In this document: positions 9,693-20,217 of the stretch, one piece after another | How positions within the stretch are numbered: position 1 is the stretch's first letter | Layout of the letters: every line of letters starts with the position of its first letter | Assembly: GCA_022764465.1 (NCBI GenBank) | Contig: JALERL010000015.1 | Span: 1-64,000 of the forward strand | Length of the DNA: 64,000 bases | Direction of reading: 5' to 3' | DNA from: Lachnospiraceae bacterium | Lineage (GTDB): Bacteria > Bacillota > Clostridia > Lachnospirales > Lachnospiraceae | Translations under genes and position numbers: made by a program | Notes under the pieces: model-generated | What the model was told of the DNA's origin: nothing | The model's database searches: none | The model's input: the letters and a program-made list of their open reading frames with translations, nothing else

Positions 9693-10532
9693 TTATTCTG
9701 AAGGGTTCATAATCTTCGTCACTTTTGCTGCTGTGTCCGAATTCATATTCCCCAGAATATCAGCTCTTGCCTGTGCCTTCATATTCTCTAATATCTTGGC
9801 AACAAGATCCAGATTATCTGTCATGGTATCAAAAATGGCTGCAGCCTGCTTCGGTTTCATCTTCGAATAGCTGCTGACATAATCTGCTAACTGTTCATCC
9901 TCCTGCACCTGCTCTACCACCTGTTTGTATAACACTTCTGCATTGGCAGGATCAATACTCTCATAATACTGCTTATATTCAGTTATATCGGGTGCCTCAT
10001 CAGAAAAGACAACCTCATTATAGAACTTTTGCTTCTCTTCCTCAAATGCAGCCTCGTTTGCCTCATATTCCTTGAGTTTTTTCACTTCATCCTCTAACTG
10101 TGCCACATAGGCATCATTGTCTGATTTTCCCTTCTGGGCATCCTGAAGTTCTAACTCTAACTCCTTAATATATTTCACAGCTTCATCCAGTGTCTTATAT
10201 GGATATTCCGTGTCTGTACTCAGCTCCTCCGTCTCAGATTCCGGCAGGATCTTGTTGATATACGGAACATTTTTCAAAATCGGGGTCATAACCGTTGATC
10301 CAAAGCCACCGACATCCCATTTAATCAACAATACAAGGATTGCGAGCCATACTGCTATGATCACAAATGTCACAAAAAATACAGCCAGTTTGGAACCTTC
10401 CTGTTCTTCTTCGCCCGTGATGTCACCGCCAAGTCCGTCTAATTCACCCTTTTTCTTTTTTCTGGCTTTCTTTTCTTCTTTTCTTCTTGCCTTTTCTGCC
10501 TTTTTATCTATCTTACTCTGCTCGTCTGCCAT
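9693..10532 (-). CDS. MotE-like protein (single TM, coiled coil, MgtE-N-like C-terminus)
   Basis: TM near N-terminus, coiled coil, C-terminal YSKMKPKQAAAIFDTMTDNLDLVAKILENMKAQARADILGNMNSDTAAKVTKIM. Confidence 0.75.
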   Translation of the reverse strand: MADEQSKIDKKAEKARRKEEKKARKKKKGELDGLGGDITGEEEQEGSKLAVFFVTFVIIAVWLAILVLLIKWDVGGFGSTVMTPILKNVPYINKILPESETEELSTDTEYPYKTLDEAVKYIKELELELQDAQKGKSDNDAYVAQLEDEVKKLKEYEANEAAFEEEKQKFYNEVVFSDEAPDITEYKQYYESIDPANAEVLYKQVVEQVQEDEQLADYVSSYSKMKPKQAAAIFDTMTDNLDLVAKILENMKAQARADILGNMNSDTAAKVTKIMNPSE

Positions 10533-10559
10533 GTTCTGTCCTTTCCGGTGATATAGAAC

Positions 10560-11009
10560 TTATTCCTGTGTCCCCTTCTGGTAAGTATAACTGACCAGTC
10601 CGTCTACCACCTTATTTTCCTCATATGCAAGTTCTTCCTTGAACTGTTCAAACTGCTTTTCACGAAGCTTTTCGTGTGTCTTGCGCTCGACCATTACATC
10701 ATTTAACTTACGTCTTGCATCCTCCACCGCACGTTCTGCTGACTGCACCTGTAACAGCTGCGCCCGCATTGCCGACTTCATCGCATCGATCGCCTGTTTA
10801 TTTTCCCGGATCTCCCGGATATGGATCGATCCGCTTACCAGTTCTCTTGCCCGTTCTTCATACCGGGCTTTTCGTACCAGAATCTCCTGCAGCTTCCGCT
10901 GTTCCTCTAACAGCTTTGCATTCGCCTGACCATAAGCGATCTTCGCCTGGTTTTCTAACTTCTGCTTGATATTCAGGATATTCTGCATCGTATATACAAA
11001 CTTTGCCAC
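10560..11009 (-). CDS. fliJ: Flagellar export chaperone FliJ
   Basis: FliJ-like coiled coil beginning FVYTMQNILNIKQKLENQAKIAYGQA; directly after fliI. Confidence 0.88.
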   Translation of the reverse strand: MAKFVYTMQNILNIKQKLENQAKIAYGQANAKLLEEQRKLQEILVRKARYEERARELVSGSIHIREIRENKQAIDAMKSAMRAQLLQVQSAERAVEDARRKLNDVMVERKTHEKLREKQFEQFKEELAYEENKVVDGLVSYTYQKGTQE

Positions 11010-11025
11010 CTAACTCACCTGTCAG

Positions 11026-12336
11026 TTAATTCTCAAAAATCGCTTTCAACTGTCTGATCACATCCTCAAACTCGAACTTTTCATACATGTCCTGACATAG
11101 GAATTCATTGACCGCCTTGATCTTTTCGATCGCATAATCAATATCTGGATTTGAACCGCTCTTATAGGCGCCAATGTTGATCAGATCCTCTGCTTCCTGA
11201 TATGTAGCAAGTACATTTTTCAACATACCGGCAACTTTTTTATGTTCCTTATCTGCAATCGCACTCATAACTCGGGAGATACTCTGCAATACATCGATTG
11301 CAGGATAGTGATTCTTCTGTCCGAGCTTTCTTGATAAGACGATATGTCCGTCTAAAATGCTTCGCGCCGTATCGGTAATCGGTTCATTAAAATCATCACC
11401 ATCTACCAGTACGGTATATAATCCGGTGATCGAGCCTTTATCCGAAGTACCGGCACGCTCTAAGAGCTTTGGCATCTCCGCATAGACACTCGGCGGATAT
11501 CCTCTCGTTACCGGCGGTTCTCCGGATGCTAATCCAATCTCACGCTGTGCCATGGAAAATCGCGTCAGAGAATCCATCATAAGCAGCACATCCTTGCCCT
11601 GATCCCGGAAATACTCTGCGATCGCGGTTGCAGTCTTTGCTGCCTTATTACGGATCAGTGCCGGTTTATCCGAAGTTGCAACGATCACAACTGACCGGCG
11701 CATACCTTCCTCACCCATATCACGTTCAATGAACTCCCGCACCTCTCGTCCCCGCTCGCCAATCAGTGCGATCACATTGATATCTGCCTTTGTATTTCTT
11801 GCAAACATACCAAGAAGGGTACTTTTTCCAACACCGGAGCCTGCGAAAATACCAATTCGCTGTCCTCTTCCTACAGTAATCAGACCATCTACCGCCTTTA
11901 CACCAAGCGGAAGCACCTCACTGATGATCTTTCGTTTCATCGGATCCGGTGGCAGAGCCTCAACCGGATACTCCATTTCAAGATCTAAGTGATCGACATC
12001 CGTCGGTCTTCCAATACCATCTAAGGTATGGCCTAAGACATGATCACCCACCGGAACCGTCAATGGATGTCCGGTGTTCTCTACTACACAGCCGACACCG
12101 ATTCCTTCCACGCTGTCAAAAGGCATCAAAAGCAGTCTTTTTTCCCGGAAGCCAACTACCTCTGCCATCACATATTCTTCCTTTTCCCGGTCTAATATAA
12201 TCCGGCATAAGTCGTTTAACTTTGCATCCGGGCCAACCGATTCAATGGTAAGTCCGACTACCTTTTCTACCTTGCCTAATCTGGTCGTATAATCTTTTTC
12301 TGCTAATTGTAAATATTTTTCGAAATGACCACTCAA
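11026..12336 (-). CDS. fliI: Flagellar export ATPase FliI
   Basis: Walker A GIFAGSGVGKSTLLGM; DVLLMMDSLTRFSMAQREIGLASGEPP. Confidence 0.97.
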   Translation of the reverse strand: MSGHFEKYLQLAEKDYTTRLGKVEKVVGLTIESVGPDAKLNDLCRIILDREKEEYVMAEVVGFREKRLLLMPFDSVEGIGVGCVVENTGHPLTVPVGDHVLGHTLDGIGRPTDVDHLDLEMEYPVEALPPDPMKRKIISEVLPLGVKAVDGLITVGRGQRIGIFAGSGVGKSTLLGMFARNTKADINVIALIGERGREVREFIERDMGEEGMRRSVVIVATSDKPALIRNKAAKTATAIAEYFRDQGKDVLLMMDSLTRFSMAQREIGLASGEPPVTRGYPPSVYAEMPKLLERAGTSDKGSITGLYTVLVDGDDFNEPITDTARSILDGHIVLSRKLGQKNHYPAIDVLQSISRVMSAIADKEHKKVAGMLKNVLATYQEAEDLINIGAYKSGSNPDIDYAIEKIKAVNEFLCQDMYEKFEFEDVIRQLKAIFEN

Positions 12337-12357
12337 TGTTCTATCTCCATATCATCG

Positions 12358-13191
12358 CTAAAGAGACAGCGACTTTATATCCTTGAGTAAATTTTTCAGT
12401 TCTGTATCCATGGAACAGTCATAGATTCCATTCTCTGTCTCGATCATACATTGTGTTTCATCCAGTAACGGATCCGAAACGACACTGACCGTTGCATGTT
12501 CTCCGGCCGCTGCCGTAATCTCATCCTTATGTGTCTCTAAAAACAGATAATTATCCTGACCTACACGGATATGGAACTGGCTGGTTCCGTCCGCACCTGT
12601 CATGGTCTTTGTCACAAGATAAAGAAGAATCTCACGCTTATCGGAATACTGGATATGGAACACCCGGTCAAACACCTGGATGATCGTGTCCACCAGTTCC
12701 GGTTCCATCTGCGACAGACGCATCTCATACTGTTCCTGCATCTGCTGTCTTTCCTCTTCTAATGCATTCTTTGCCTGCTGTAACTCCAGCCCGGCCTGAT
12801 TGCAGCCTTCCTGATATCCGGCTGCATTTCCTTCTTCTTTTGCCTGCTGCCGGATTGCATCTGCCTGATTCCTTGCCTCTTCTAGTATCTGATCTGCCTG
12901 ACTTCTTGCTTCCGTCAGAATCTCCTCTGCCTGACTTCTTGCATCTTCTAACTGCGTACCATCATCAACCGGCTCTTCATCGGAATAATCCACTTCAACT
13001 TCCGTAGCAGGAATGCCCGCCTGAAACCCATCTGCATCCGGCTCGGCAAATCCTCTATGCTTCGCCTGATACTCCTGTTCTAACTTTGCTAACTTTTCCT
13101 CGACCATCTGATTCGAATTGATGACCCTTGTATGATCTGTTTCCGATACAACGAAACACTGTTTGTATAAATTAGGCAATGATCTCGTCAC
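12358..13191 (-). CDS. fliH: Flagellar assembly protein FliH
   Basis: AEEILTEARSQADQILEEARNQADAIRQQAKEEGNAAGYQEG; position between fliG and fliI. Confidence 0.88.
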   Translation of the reverse strand: MTRSLPNLYKQCFVVSETDHTRVINSNQMVEEKLAKLEQEYQAKHRGFAEPDADGFQAGIPATEVEVDYSDEEPVDDGTQLEDARSQAEEILTEARSQADQILEEARNQADAIRQQAKEEGNAAGYQEGCNQAGLELQQAKNALEEERQQMQEQYEMRLSQMEPELVDTIIQVFDRVFHIQYSDKREILLYLVTKTMTGADGTSQFHIRVGQDNYLFLETHKDEITAAAGEHATVSVVSDPLLDETQCMIETENGIYDCSMDTELKNLLKDIKSLSL

Positions 13192-14194
13192 CTCCGCCTC
13201 TGGAAATTACAATTTCTGCGGAGTCTTCCAGCTTACGGATTACACCAACAATCTTCTGCTGTGCTTCTTCAACATCCTTCATACGTACCGGACCCATATA
13301 TTCCATATCTTCCTTGATCATTGCAGCCAGTCGCTTGGACAGGTTCTTAAAGATAACGCCCTGTACTTCTTCATTCGCACCCTTCAATGCAATTCCAAGA
13401 TCATTGTTATCGACATCACGAAGAACACGCTGGATCGCTCTGTCATCAAGAAGAAGGATATCCTCGAATACAAACATCTTCTTACGGATCTCATCTGCAA
13501 GTTCCGGTTCTTCGATTTCAAGAGATTCCATAATATGCTTCTCGGTACCACGGTCTACGGTATTTAAGATATCTACGATAGCATCGACACCACCGACGAT
13601 CGTGTAATCCTGATTCAGCAGCGATGACAGCTTACGCTCTAACACACGTTCTACTTCCTTGATGATATCCGGTGAAGTACGATCCATCGTCGCAATACGT
13701 TTTGCTACATCCGCCTGTTTCTCCGGTGTCAATGCACCTAAGATCATGGCAGACTGGCTTGCGGACAGATACGATAAGATCATTGCGATTGTCTGCGGAT
13801 GCTCATCCTGGATAAAGTTCAATACCTGGCTCGGATCGGTCTTACGTACAAACTCGAACGGACGCACCTGTAAGGATGCAGTAAGCTTGGTAATAACTTC
13901 CTGCGCCTTTTCTGCGCCAAGTGCTTTATCAAGCAGCTCTTTTGCATAACCGATACCACCTTCTGCAATATATTGCTGTGCCAGACAAACCTGATAGAAC
14001 TCATTTAATATGTCCTCTTTGGTCTTCGGAGAAACACTTCTGGTATTCGCAATCTCAAGTGTTAATTCCTCAATCTCATCTTCTTTTAAATGCTTAAAAA
14101 TACTCGCTGATTTTTCCGGTCCTAAAGCGATCAGTAAAATCGCCGCCTTCTGGATGCCGGTATATTCCTCACTACTCATATGCTCTAATTCCAC
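13172..14194 (-). CDS. fliG: Flagellar motor switch protein FliG
   Basis: KAAILLIALGPEKSASIFKHLKEDEIEELTLEIA; HPQTIAMILSYL; overlaps fliH by 20 nt. Confidence 0.97.
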   Translation of the reverse strand: MELEHMSSEEYTGIQKAAILLIALGPEKSASIFKHLKEDEIEELTLEIANTRSVSPKTKEDILNEFYQVCLAQQYIAEGGIGYAKELLDKALGAEKAQEVITKLTASLQVRPFEFVRKTDPSQVLNFIQDEHPQTIAMILSYLSASQSAMILGALTPEKQADVAKRIATMDRTSPDIIKEVERVLERKLSSLLNQDYTIVGGVDAIVDILNTVDRGTEKHIMESLEIEEPELADEIRKKMFVFEDILLLDDRAIQRVLRDVDNNDLGIALKGANEEVQGVIFKNLSKRLAAMIKEDMEYMGPVRMKDVEEAQQKIVGVIRKLEDSAEIVISRGGGDEIIA

Positions 14195-15792
14195 TCCTCA
14201 TTCAGCCAGTTACGCAGCAATGACGCAACCGCTTCCGGATTTTCATCAACAAATTTCTCTATCAGTAATCTTGTCTCAGACTTCTCATTGTAGCCGATGT
14301 CCTCAAGATCATCCTGCTCTGCTTCCTTCGTTGTCTCAAGCAGGGACTCTACCGATAATTCCGGTTCCATTTCGACTGCCTGTTCCTTTCTTGTACTGCG
14401 GAATACCACATATCCAAGAAGCGCAAAGATCAGTACTGCCAATGCGATCTGTAAGTAATCTGACCAGGTACGTCCCGTCTTGTCTGAGTATACGAAAAAC
14501 GGTACGTCATAGGCAACGATTGAAATATTATTCGTTGCAATACCGGTAGCCTTTGACACCATATCATAGAAGTCCTGGTCTACCGTTCCCTTGACACGCT
14601 GTGAATTCTGTGCCACGAACTGGTCAAAAGTCATATCATCCAGTGTTCCGTCTGCCTTTAACGCATCCTCATCATAGGTCACATAATTCGTTGCAACAAC
14701 CGTAAGTGAAGAATTGTCATAATCAATATCACCAACCGATTTCTGTGTCTCTGTAATCTTCTCACTTGGTGTATAGTTCTTCTTCGAATCTGTGATCGAC
14801 TGGCTGCTGATCTCACCATTTTCCAACATATAGGCTGTATCATCATCATTTGTATCCGTACCAGGTGTCGCTGCCGCACCACCGGTTGCATTCGACTCAT
14901 AATTCGATTCGCTGCTCAGATAGCCCTGATCCTGTCCGTCATGCACATAATAATCATGATCGGTTTCCTTTACCGCATCCATGTTCAGCTTCAGATTCAG
15001 TCCGACTTCTACATTATCGTAGACATCGGTTCCAAGTACAACGTCCTTAACCGCGCCCTTCACCTTATTCTCTACCTTCGTCTGGTAAGAAAGCTGTGAA
15101 TTCGATACACCGCTGGTGGTAGTGGAATCTCCACCGGAGAATAACACATTACTGCTGGTATCCATGATCAGAATGCTGTCTGTACTCTTATTGCCAAGTC
15201 CGGTTGCCATATACTGTGCAAGTCCGGCAGCCTGATCCTCATCCATCTCACCATTTAACTTTAAGATTACACTTGCATAGCTTTCTTCGTTCCGGCTGAT
15301 AATTGTTCCGTCATCCTCCGGAATTGACAGACGGACCGAGGCCGTATCTACATTATCGAGCGTCTCTAAGAACTTCTTAAAACGCTCCTCCATATACAGC
15401 TGGTACTTCTTATCCTTATCTGCTTCTGTGGTACTAAAGCCCCCGCCTAATGCATCATCGATGCTGTAACCATTCGAAGGGATACTGTTTTGTCCAAGTA
15501 AAATATTGGCATTTGCCTCATCTTCCGAATGGATCGTAAAGGTTAGTCCATCATCGGAAACGGAATACCAGATACTCTCACCCGACAACAGGTCCTTAAC
15601 CGTACCTGCCTGCGCAGTATCCTCACAGGTGATCAGCTGTACGGTCGTCGGCTTTGACATCACAACATATAAAATGATAAGTGCAACAACCACAACTGCT
15701 GTAATGCTTACGATCAACATCTTCTGCTTTGTCGAAAACTTTTTCCACCATTCTGTAATTTTGTTTAATATCTCTTTTACTTTATCCGGCAT
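14185..15792 (-). CDS. fliF: Flagellar MS-ring protein FliF
   Basis: Two TM segments, YMEERFKKFLETLDNVDTASVRLSIPED; overlaps fliG. Confidence 0.95.
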   Translation of the reverse strand: MPDKVKEILNKITEWWKKFSTKQKMLIVSITAVVVVALIILYVVMSKPTTVQLITCEDTAQAGTVKDLLSGESIWYSVSDDGLTFTIHSEDEANANILLGQNSIPSNGYSIDDALGGGFSTTEADKDKKYQLYMEERFKKFLETLDNVDTASVRLSIPEDDGTIISRNEESYASVILKLNGEMDEDQAAGLAQYMATGLGNKSTDSILIMDTSSNVLFSGGDSTTTSGVSNSQLSYQTKVENKVKGAVKDVVLGTDVYDNVEVGLNLKLNMDAVKETDHDYYVHDGQDQGYLSSESNYESNATGGAAATPGTDTNDDDTAYMLENGEISSQSITDSKKNYTPSEKITETQKSVGDIDYDNSSLTVVATNYVTYDEDALKADGTLDDMTFDQFVAQNSQRVKGTVDQDFYDMVSKATGIATNNISIVAYDVPFFVYSDKTGRTWSDYLQIALAVLIFALLGYVVFRSTRKEQAVEMEPELSVESLLETTKEAEQDDLEDIGYNEKSETRLLIEKFVDENPEAVASLLRNWLNEEWN

Positions 15793-15809
15793 TTTCTACA
15801 CCCTACCTG

Positions 15810-16121
15810 CTAAATCTGCATATTCATAATTTCTTTGTAAGCATCTAACACTTTATCCCGGACTGCTACGGTATAGGATAATGCAATATTTGCCTTTTCC
15901 TGCGCAATCATAAGGTCATGTGTACTGGTAGCCTCTCCTAAGGCGAACTGAATCTCTGCGGATTCTGCACTGTTCTGGTAGTCATTTGTCTCATTTACCA
16001 TATTCAAGGCATTTGAAAATATTGAATCAAAGCTCTCATCCTTTGGCTGTGCCGCCTGATTGTTCTTCACAGCAGACTGGATGACATCTGATGAGACATT
16101 CGTTAACGCTGAAATATCCAT
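15810..16121 (-). CDS. fliE: Flagellar hook-basal body complex protein FliE
   Basis: C-terminal THDLMIAQEKANIALSYTVAVRDKVLDAYKEIMNMQI. Confidence 0.95.
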   Translation of the reverse strand: MDISALTNVSSDVIQSAVKNNQAAQPKDESFDSIFSNALNMVNETNDYQNSAESAEIQFALGEATSTHDLMIAQEKANIALSYTVAVRDKVLDAYKEIMNMQI

Positions 16122-16149
16122 TTTCTTCCTCTTTTCCCATTACATTTTA

Positions 16150-16590
16150 TTATTTACCGATCTGAAGACCTGCCTGTGCAATACTCTTGCTTGCGTCAAA
16201 GGCTGTTACATTCGCCTCATAAGCACGGCTTGCATCGATCAGATTCGTCATCTCTGTTACAATGTTCACATTCGGATAAGAAACATATCCGTTCTCATCT
16301 GCATCCGGATGGGACGGATCGTATTTCATTGTAAAATCTGTTGAAGTGTCATCTGCTACCCTGCTGACCTTTACACCGTTTCCCACCTGCGTCTGTCTGG
16401 TATTCGCAAGCACATTGCTAAACGGGGTTACATCTTTCTCCTGAAAGGTGACGATCTTACGACGGTATGGTGTACCGTCTGCGGTTCTTGTTGTATTCAC
16501 ATTTGCAACGTTCTCTGCAATAATATCCGTCCGGAAACGTTCTGCCGTCATACCGGACGCACTGATATTAAAAGACTGAAACATACCCAT
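16150..16590 (-). CDS. flgC: Flagellar basal-body rod protein FlgC
   Basis: MGMFQSFNISASGMTAERFRTDIIAENVANVNTTRTADGTPYRRK. Confidence 0.96.
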   Translation of the reverse strand: MGMFQSFNISASGMTAERFRTDIIAENVANVNTTRTADGTPYRRKIVTFQEKDVTPFSNVLANTRQTQVGNGVKVSRVADDTSTDFTMKYDPSHPDADENGYVSYPNVNIVTEMTNLIDASRAYEANVTAFDASKSIAQAGLQIGK

Positions 16591-16630
16591 AATATTCCTC
16601 CTGTCTAGGCTTTACCTACGATTCGCCTTG

Positions 16631-17020
16631 TTATTTCAATACAGACTTAAACCGTGCGATCTCCTGCGAGATACTGCTGGTCAGTCCGGAATAACGGATC
16701 TGTTCAGAAGCTAATTCTGCTTCCTCCGTATCTATATCTACGTTATTACCATCTAATCGGTAAGAATATCCCGATGCATCTGTATAAGTAACCGGATTCA
16801 GATGATCCATATCTGCATGATTCACCTTGTCATCCAAGGATATATATTTGGTATTGCCGAGTTCACTCTTTAAGACGCTTTCAAAATTCACGTCTTTTCT
16901 CTTAAAACCCGGTGTGTCCACATTTGCTATATTATTCGTAATCGTTGACTCACGCAGCCAGCTTGCATCAGCGGCTTTGTCCAATAAATTGATATAATTA
17001 TAAGCATTCGAATTAAACAT
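16631..17020 (-). CDS. flgB: Flagellar basal-body rod protein FlgB
   Basis: ASWLRESTITNNIANVDTPGFKRKDVNFESVL. Confidence 0.95.
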   Translation of the reverse strand: MFNSNAYNYINLLDKAADASWLRESTITNNIANVDTPGFKRKDVNFESVLKSELGNTKYISLDDKVNHADMDHLNPVTYTDASGYSYRLDGNNVDIDTEEAELASEQIRYSGLTSSISQEIARFKSVLK

Positions 17021-17073
17021 ACGCTGCTCCTTTCTCCAGGGTATAAAAATCCCTTCTTATCACATCATATTCC

Positions 17074-17101
17074 ATTATAAATTATATTCGGAAAAACTCA
17101 A
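17074..17101 (-). promoter_or_regulatory. Candidate sigma-A promoter of the flagellar operon
   Basis: Minus strand TTGAGT - 16 nt - TATAAT, upstream of flgB. Confidence 0.6.
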
Positions 17102-17171
17102 GCAAATTTTACATTTTTTTACATTATCTAGGGGCTGTCGACACGAAAAAGTACTAAATATCCGACAAACG

Positions 17172-17207
17172 CAAAAATGGAACTACAGTTTCCTGTAATT
17201 CCATTTA
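17172..17207 (-). terminator. Rho-independent terminator downstream of codY
   Basis: Minus strand AAATGGAATTACAGGAAACTGTAGTTCCATTTTTG: hairpin with one mismatch plus T-run after the codY stop. Confidence 0.8.
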
Positions 17208-17222
17208 ACTTCGCCTAATCCT

Positions 17223-18032
17223 TTAGCCATTTTGTCTTTTTAATTTTTTCAGTTCATCAAACACCACATCATTGACAACCTTAATGTAGGTTCCCTTCAT
17301 GCCGGAAGAACGTGACTCGATCACACCGGCACTTTCAAACTTCCGGAGTGCATTCACAATAACCGATCTGGTGATACCGACTCTGTCTGCGATCTTACTG
17401 GCAACCAGAATACCTTCGGTACCGTCTAACTCATCAAAAATATGGGTAATTGCTTCTAATTCTGAAAATGATAAGGTACTGATCGCAGATCTTACAATCT
17501 GAACCTTTCTCGTCTCTTCCGCATTCTCCTCGTTCACGGAGCGCATCATCTCAAGCCCGACAACCGTTGTACCATACTCACACAAAATAATATCGTCAAT
17601 ATCATACTGTCTGTCGTACCGGTATACGAACAGTGTTCCCAACCGCTCACCGGCAATGTCAATCGGTGTAATGATCGCGGAATACTTCTTCACATTATCG
17701 ATAAAACCAAGTGTCTCGAGATTCACATTCTCTTTTGTCGATAAGATTCCAAGCAGACGTTCATTTAACATGGAATCTACAAATCCGCCTACCTGATCCA
17801 CGATCAGTTCATGTAACTCGTCCACTTCATTGCACAGGCTCGTTCCTAAGACCTTGCCCTTTTTACTGATCACAAGGACATTCGAATCTAAGATCTCCGT
17901 CAACACCTGGCAGATATCATTAAATACTACCTTCGATGAACTGTTATTGTGTAAAAGCTTATTGATTTTTCTAGTCTTGTCCAGCAGCTGAACACTCATT
18001 CTTATCCTCCCGGTAACTTCTGTAAATTTCAC
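17223..18032 (-). CDS. codY: GTP-sensing pleiotropic transcriptional regulator CodY
   Basis: MSVQLLDKTRKINKLLHN...; C-terminal HTH ASKIADRVGITRSVIVNALRKFESAGVIESRSSGMKGTYIKV. Confidence 0.97.
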   Translation of the reverse strand: MKFTEVTGRIRMSVQLLDKTRKINKLLHNNSSSKVVFNDICQVLTEILDSNVLVISKKGKVLGTSLCNEVDELHELIVDQVGGFVDSMLNERLLGILSTKENVNLETLGFIDNVKKYSAIITPIDIAGERLGTLFVYRYDRQYDIDDIILCEYGTTVVGLEMMRSVNEENAEETRKVQIVRSAISTLSFSELEAITHIFDELDGTEGILVASKIADRVGITRSVIVNALRKFESAGVIESRSSGMKGTYIKVVNDVVFDELKKLKRQNG

Positions 18033-18090
18033 TAATCAGCACTTATTCTAGCATGTTAATTCTGAGAATTCAAGAATTTGCATTAAATTT

Positions 18091-20175
18091 TTATACATTT
18101 TCCGGTTGTTTTGGTTTTTCTTCTACATGGCCACATTGTTCATTGGCACATGCAAGCTTGTTTCCTTTTTCTACCATATAGCCACCGCATTCCGGACACT
18201 TTTTCTCAACCGGCTTTGCCCAGGACATGAAGTCACATTCCGGATTGTTTTCGCAGCCATAATACCGGCGTCCCTTTTTTGTCTTCTTCAGTACGATGTC
18301 TTTTCCACACTTCGGACATGCCACACCGATCTTTTCGAGATATGGCTTAGTGTTACGGCAGTCCGGGAATCCCGGGCATGCTAAAAACTTTCCGTGCGGT
18401 CCGTATTTAACAACCATATTTCTGCCACATTCTTCACAGACCACATCGGTCACTTCATCCGCAATCTGCACCTTTTCCAGTGTTTTTTCCGCTTCGTTTA
18501 CTGCCTCATCCAGATCCGGATAGAAGTTGCTCACAACGGTCTTCCAGTTAATGCTTCCTTCTTCTACCTTATCAAGCAGAGACTCTAAGTTTGCGGTAAA
18601 ATGTTCATCCACAATACTCGGGAATGCCGCTACCATAATCGAATTGACTGCTTCCCCCAGCTCTGTGACATATAGATTCTTGTTTTCCTTTACAATATAT
18701 CTTCTCGCAAGGATCGTCGTGATCGTCGGTGAGTATGTACTCGGACGTCCGATTCCAAGTTCTTCGAGTGCCTTTACTAAGGATGCCTCAGTATAATGTG
18801 CAGGCGGCTGTGTAAAGTGCTGCTTCTCTTCAAAATCAGACAGAGAAAGCTTTGTATCCTGATCAAAGGACTTTAACAATACATTGCCCTTTGTCTTTTC
18901 TTCTTCATCATTCGTATAGACGGATAAGAATCCTTCGAACTTCACCTTCGAGGCCGCGATCGTAAATACATAGCCATTCGCACCGATTTTTACCGATACC
19001 GTCTCATATCTTGCATTACTCATACGGCTTGCGGTAAAGCGGTTCCAGATCAGCTGATACAGACGGAACTGGTCTCTTGAGAGGGAATCCTTGACTGCTG
19101 CCGGTGTTCTTGTAATATCCGACGGACGGATCGCCTCATGGGCATCCTGGATCTTCGCTGTGTTTTTCTTCTCCGTCACCTGATCTGCCACATAATCCTC
19201 TCCGTAAGCAGATGCAATATAGGATCTTGCTGCCTGATCCGCTTCTTCCGAGATACGGACAGAATCTGTTCTTAAGTAGGTAATCAGACCGACTGTACCG
19301 GATCCCTTGATGTCAACACCTTCATAAAGCTGCTGTGCAAGACGCATCGTCTTTTGTGTCGAAAAGTTTAAGACCTTCGATGCTTCCTGCTGTAAGGTAC
19401 TTGTGATAAACGGAAGCGGTGCTTTTTTGATACGCTCGCCCTTTTTCACATCCGTCACTTTATACTCAGCATCCTTCAAATCTGCAAGGATCTGATCTAA
19501 CTGCTCCTTCGATTCGATCGTCATCTTTTCTTTTTCGGTTCCATAGAACTTTGCCACAACCGGCTTTTTCTCACCGGCTACCGAAAAGACTGCATCCAGT
19601 GACCAGTATTCCTGTGGGATAAATGCATTGATCTCATTTTCACGGTCGCAGATGATACGTAGTGCGACAGACTGTACACGGCCTGCACTTAAGCCACGCT
19701 TTACCTTTGCCCATAACAGCGGACTGATACGGTAACCCACCATACGGTCTAACATACGACGTGCCTGCTGTGCATTGACAAGATCCATGTCAATGTCGCG
19801 TGCCTGCTTTAAGGATGCCTTTACCGCATGCTGCGTGATCTCGTTGAAGCTGATACGGTATACCTTCTTATGTTCGAGATTGAGTGCCTTTGTCAGATGC
19901 CAGGAGATTGCTTCTCCCTCACGGTCGGGGTCGGTTGCGAGATACACTTTATCTGCCTTCTTCACTTCTTTCCGAAGCTTTGCAAGTATGTCTCCTTTTC
20001 CACGAATCGTAATATACTTCGGTTCAAAATCATGTTCCACATCAATTCCCATTCTGCTTTTCGGCAGATCACGGACATGTCCGTTCGATGCAACAACCTC
20101 ATAATTTTTCCCCAAGAATTTTTTAATGGTCTTTACCTTTGCCGGTGATTCCACGATCACAAGATACTTTGCCAT
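18091..20175 (-). CDS. topA: DNA topoisomerase I with C-terminal zinc fingers
   Basis: KYLVIVESPAKVKTIKKFLGKNYEVVASNGHVRDLPKS; C4 zinc motifs at C-terminus. Confidence 0.98.
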   Translation of the reverse strand: MAKYLVIVESPAKVKTIKKFLGKNYEVVASNGHVRDLPKSRMGIDVEHDFEPKYITIRGKGDILAKLRKEVKKADKVYLATDPDREGEAISWHLTKALNLEHKKVYRISFNEITQHAVKASLKQARDIDMDLVNAQQARRMLDRMVGYRISPLLWAKVKRGLSAGRVQSVALRIICDRENEINAFIPQEYWSLDAVFSVAGEKKPVVAKFYGTEKEKMTIESKEQLDQILADLKDAEYKVTDVKKGERIKKAPLPFITSTLQQEASKVLNFSTQKTMRLAQQLYEGVDIKGSGTVGLITYLRTDSVRISEEADQAARSYIASAYGEDYVADQVTEKKNTAKIQDAHEAIRPSDITRTPAAVKDSLSRDQFRLYQLIWNRFTASRMSNARYETVSVKIGANGYVFTIAASKVKFEGFLSVYTNDEEEKTKGNVLLKSFDQDTKLSLSDFEEKQHFTQPPAHYTEASLVKALEELGIGRPSTYSPTITTILARRYIVKENKNLYVTELGEAVNSIMVAAFPSIVDEHFTANLESLLDKVEEGSINWKTVVSNFYPDLDEAVNEAEKTLEKVQIADEVTDVVCEECGRNMVVKYGPHGKFLACPGFPDCRNTKPYLEKIGVACPKCGKDIVLKKTKKGRRYYGCENNPECDFMSWAKPVEKKCPECGGYMVEKGNKLACANEQCGHVEEKPKQPENV

Positions 20176-20217
20176 AACCCTGACTCCTTCTCAAATTTAT
20201 AACATCATATTCGCCCA

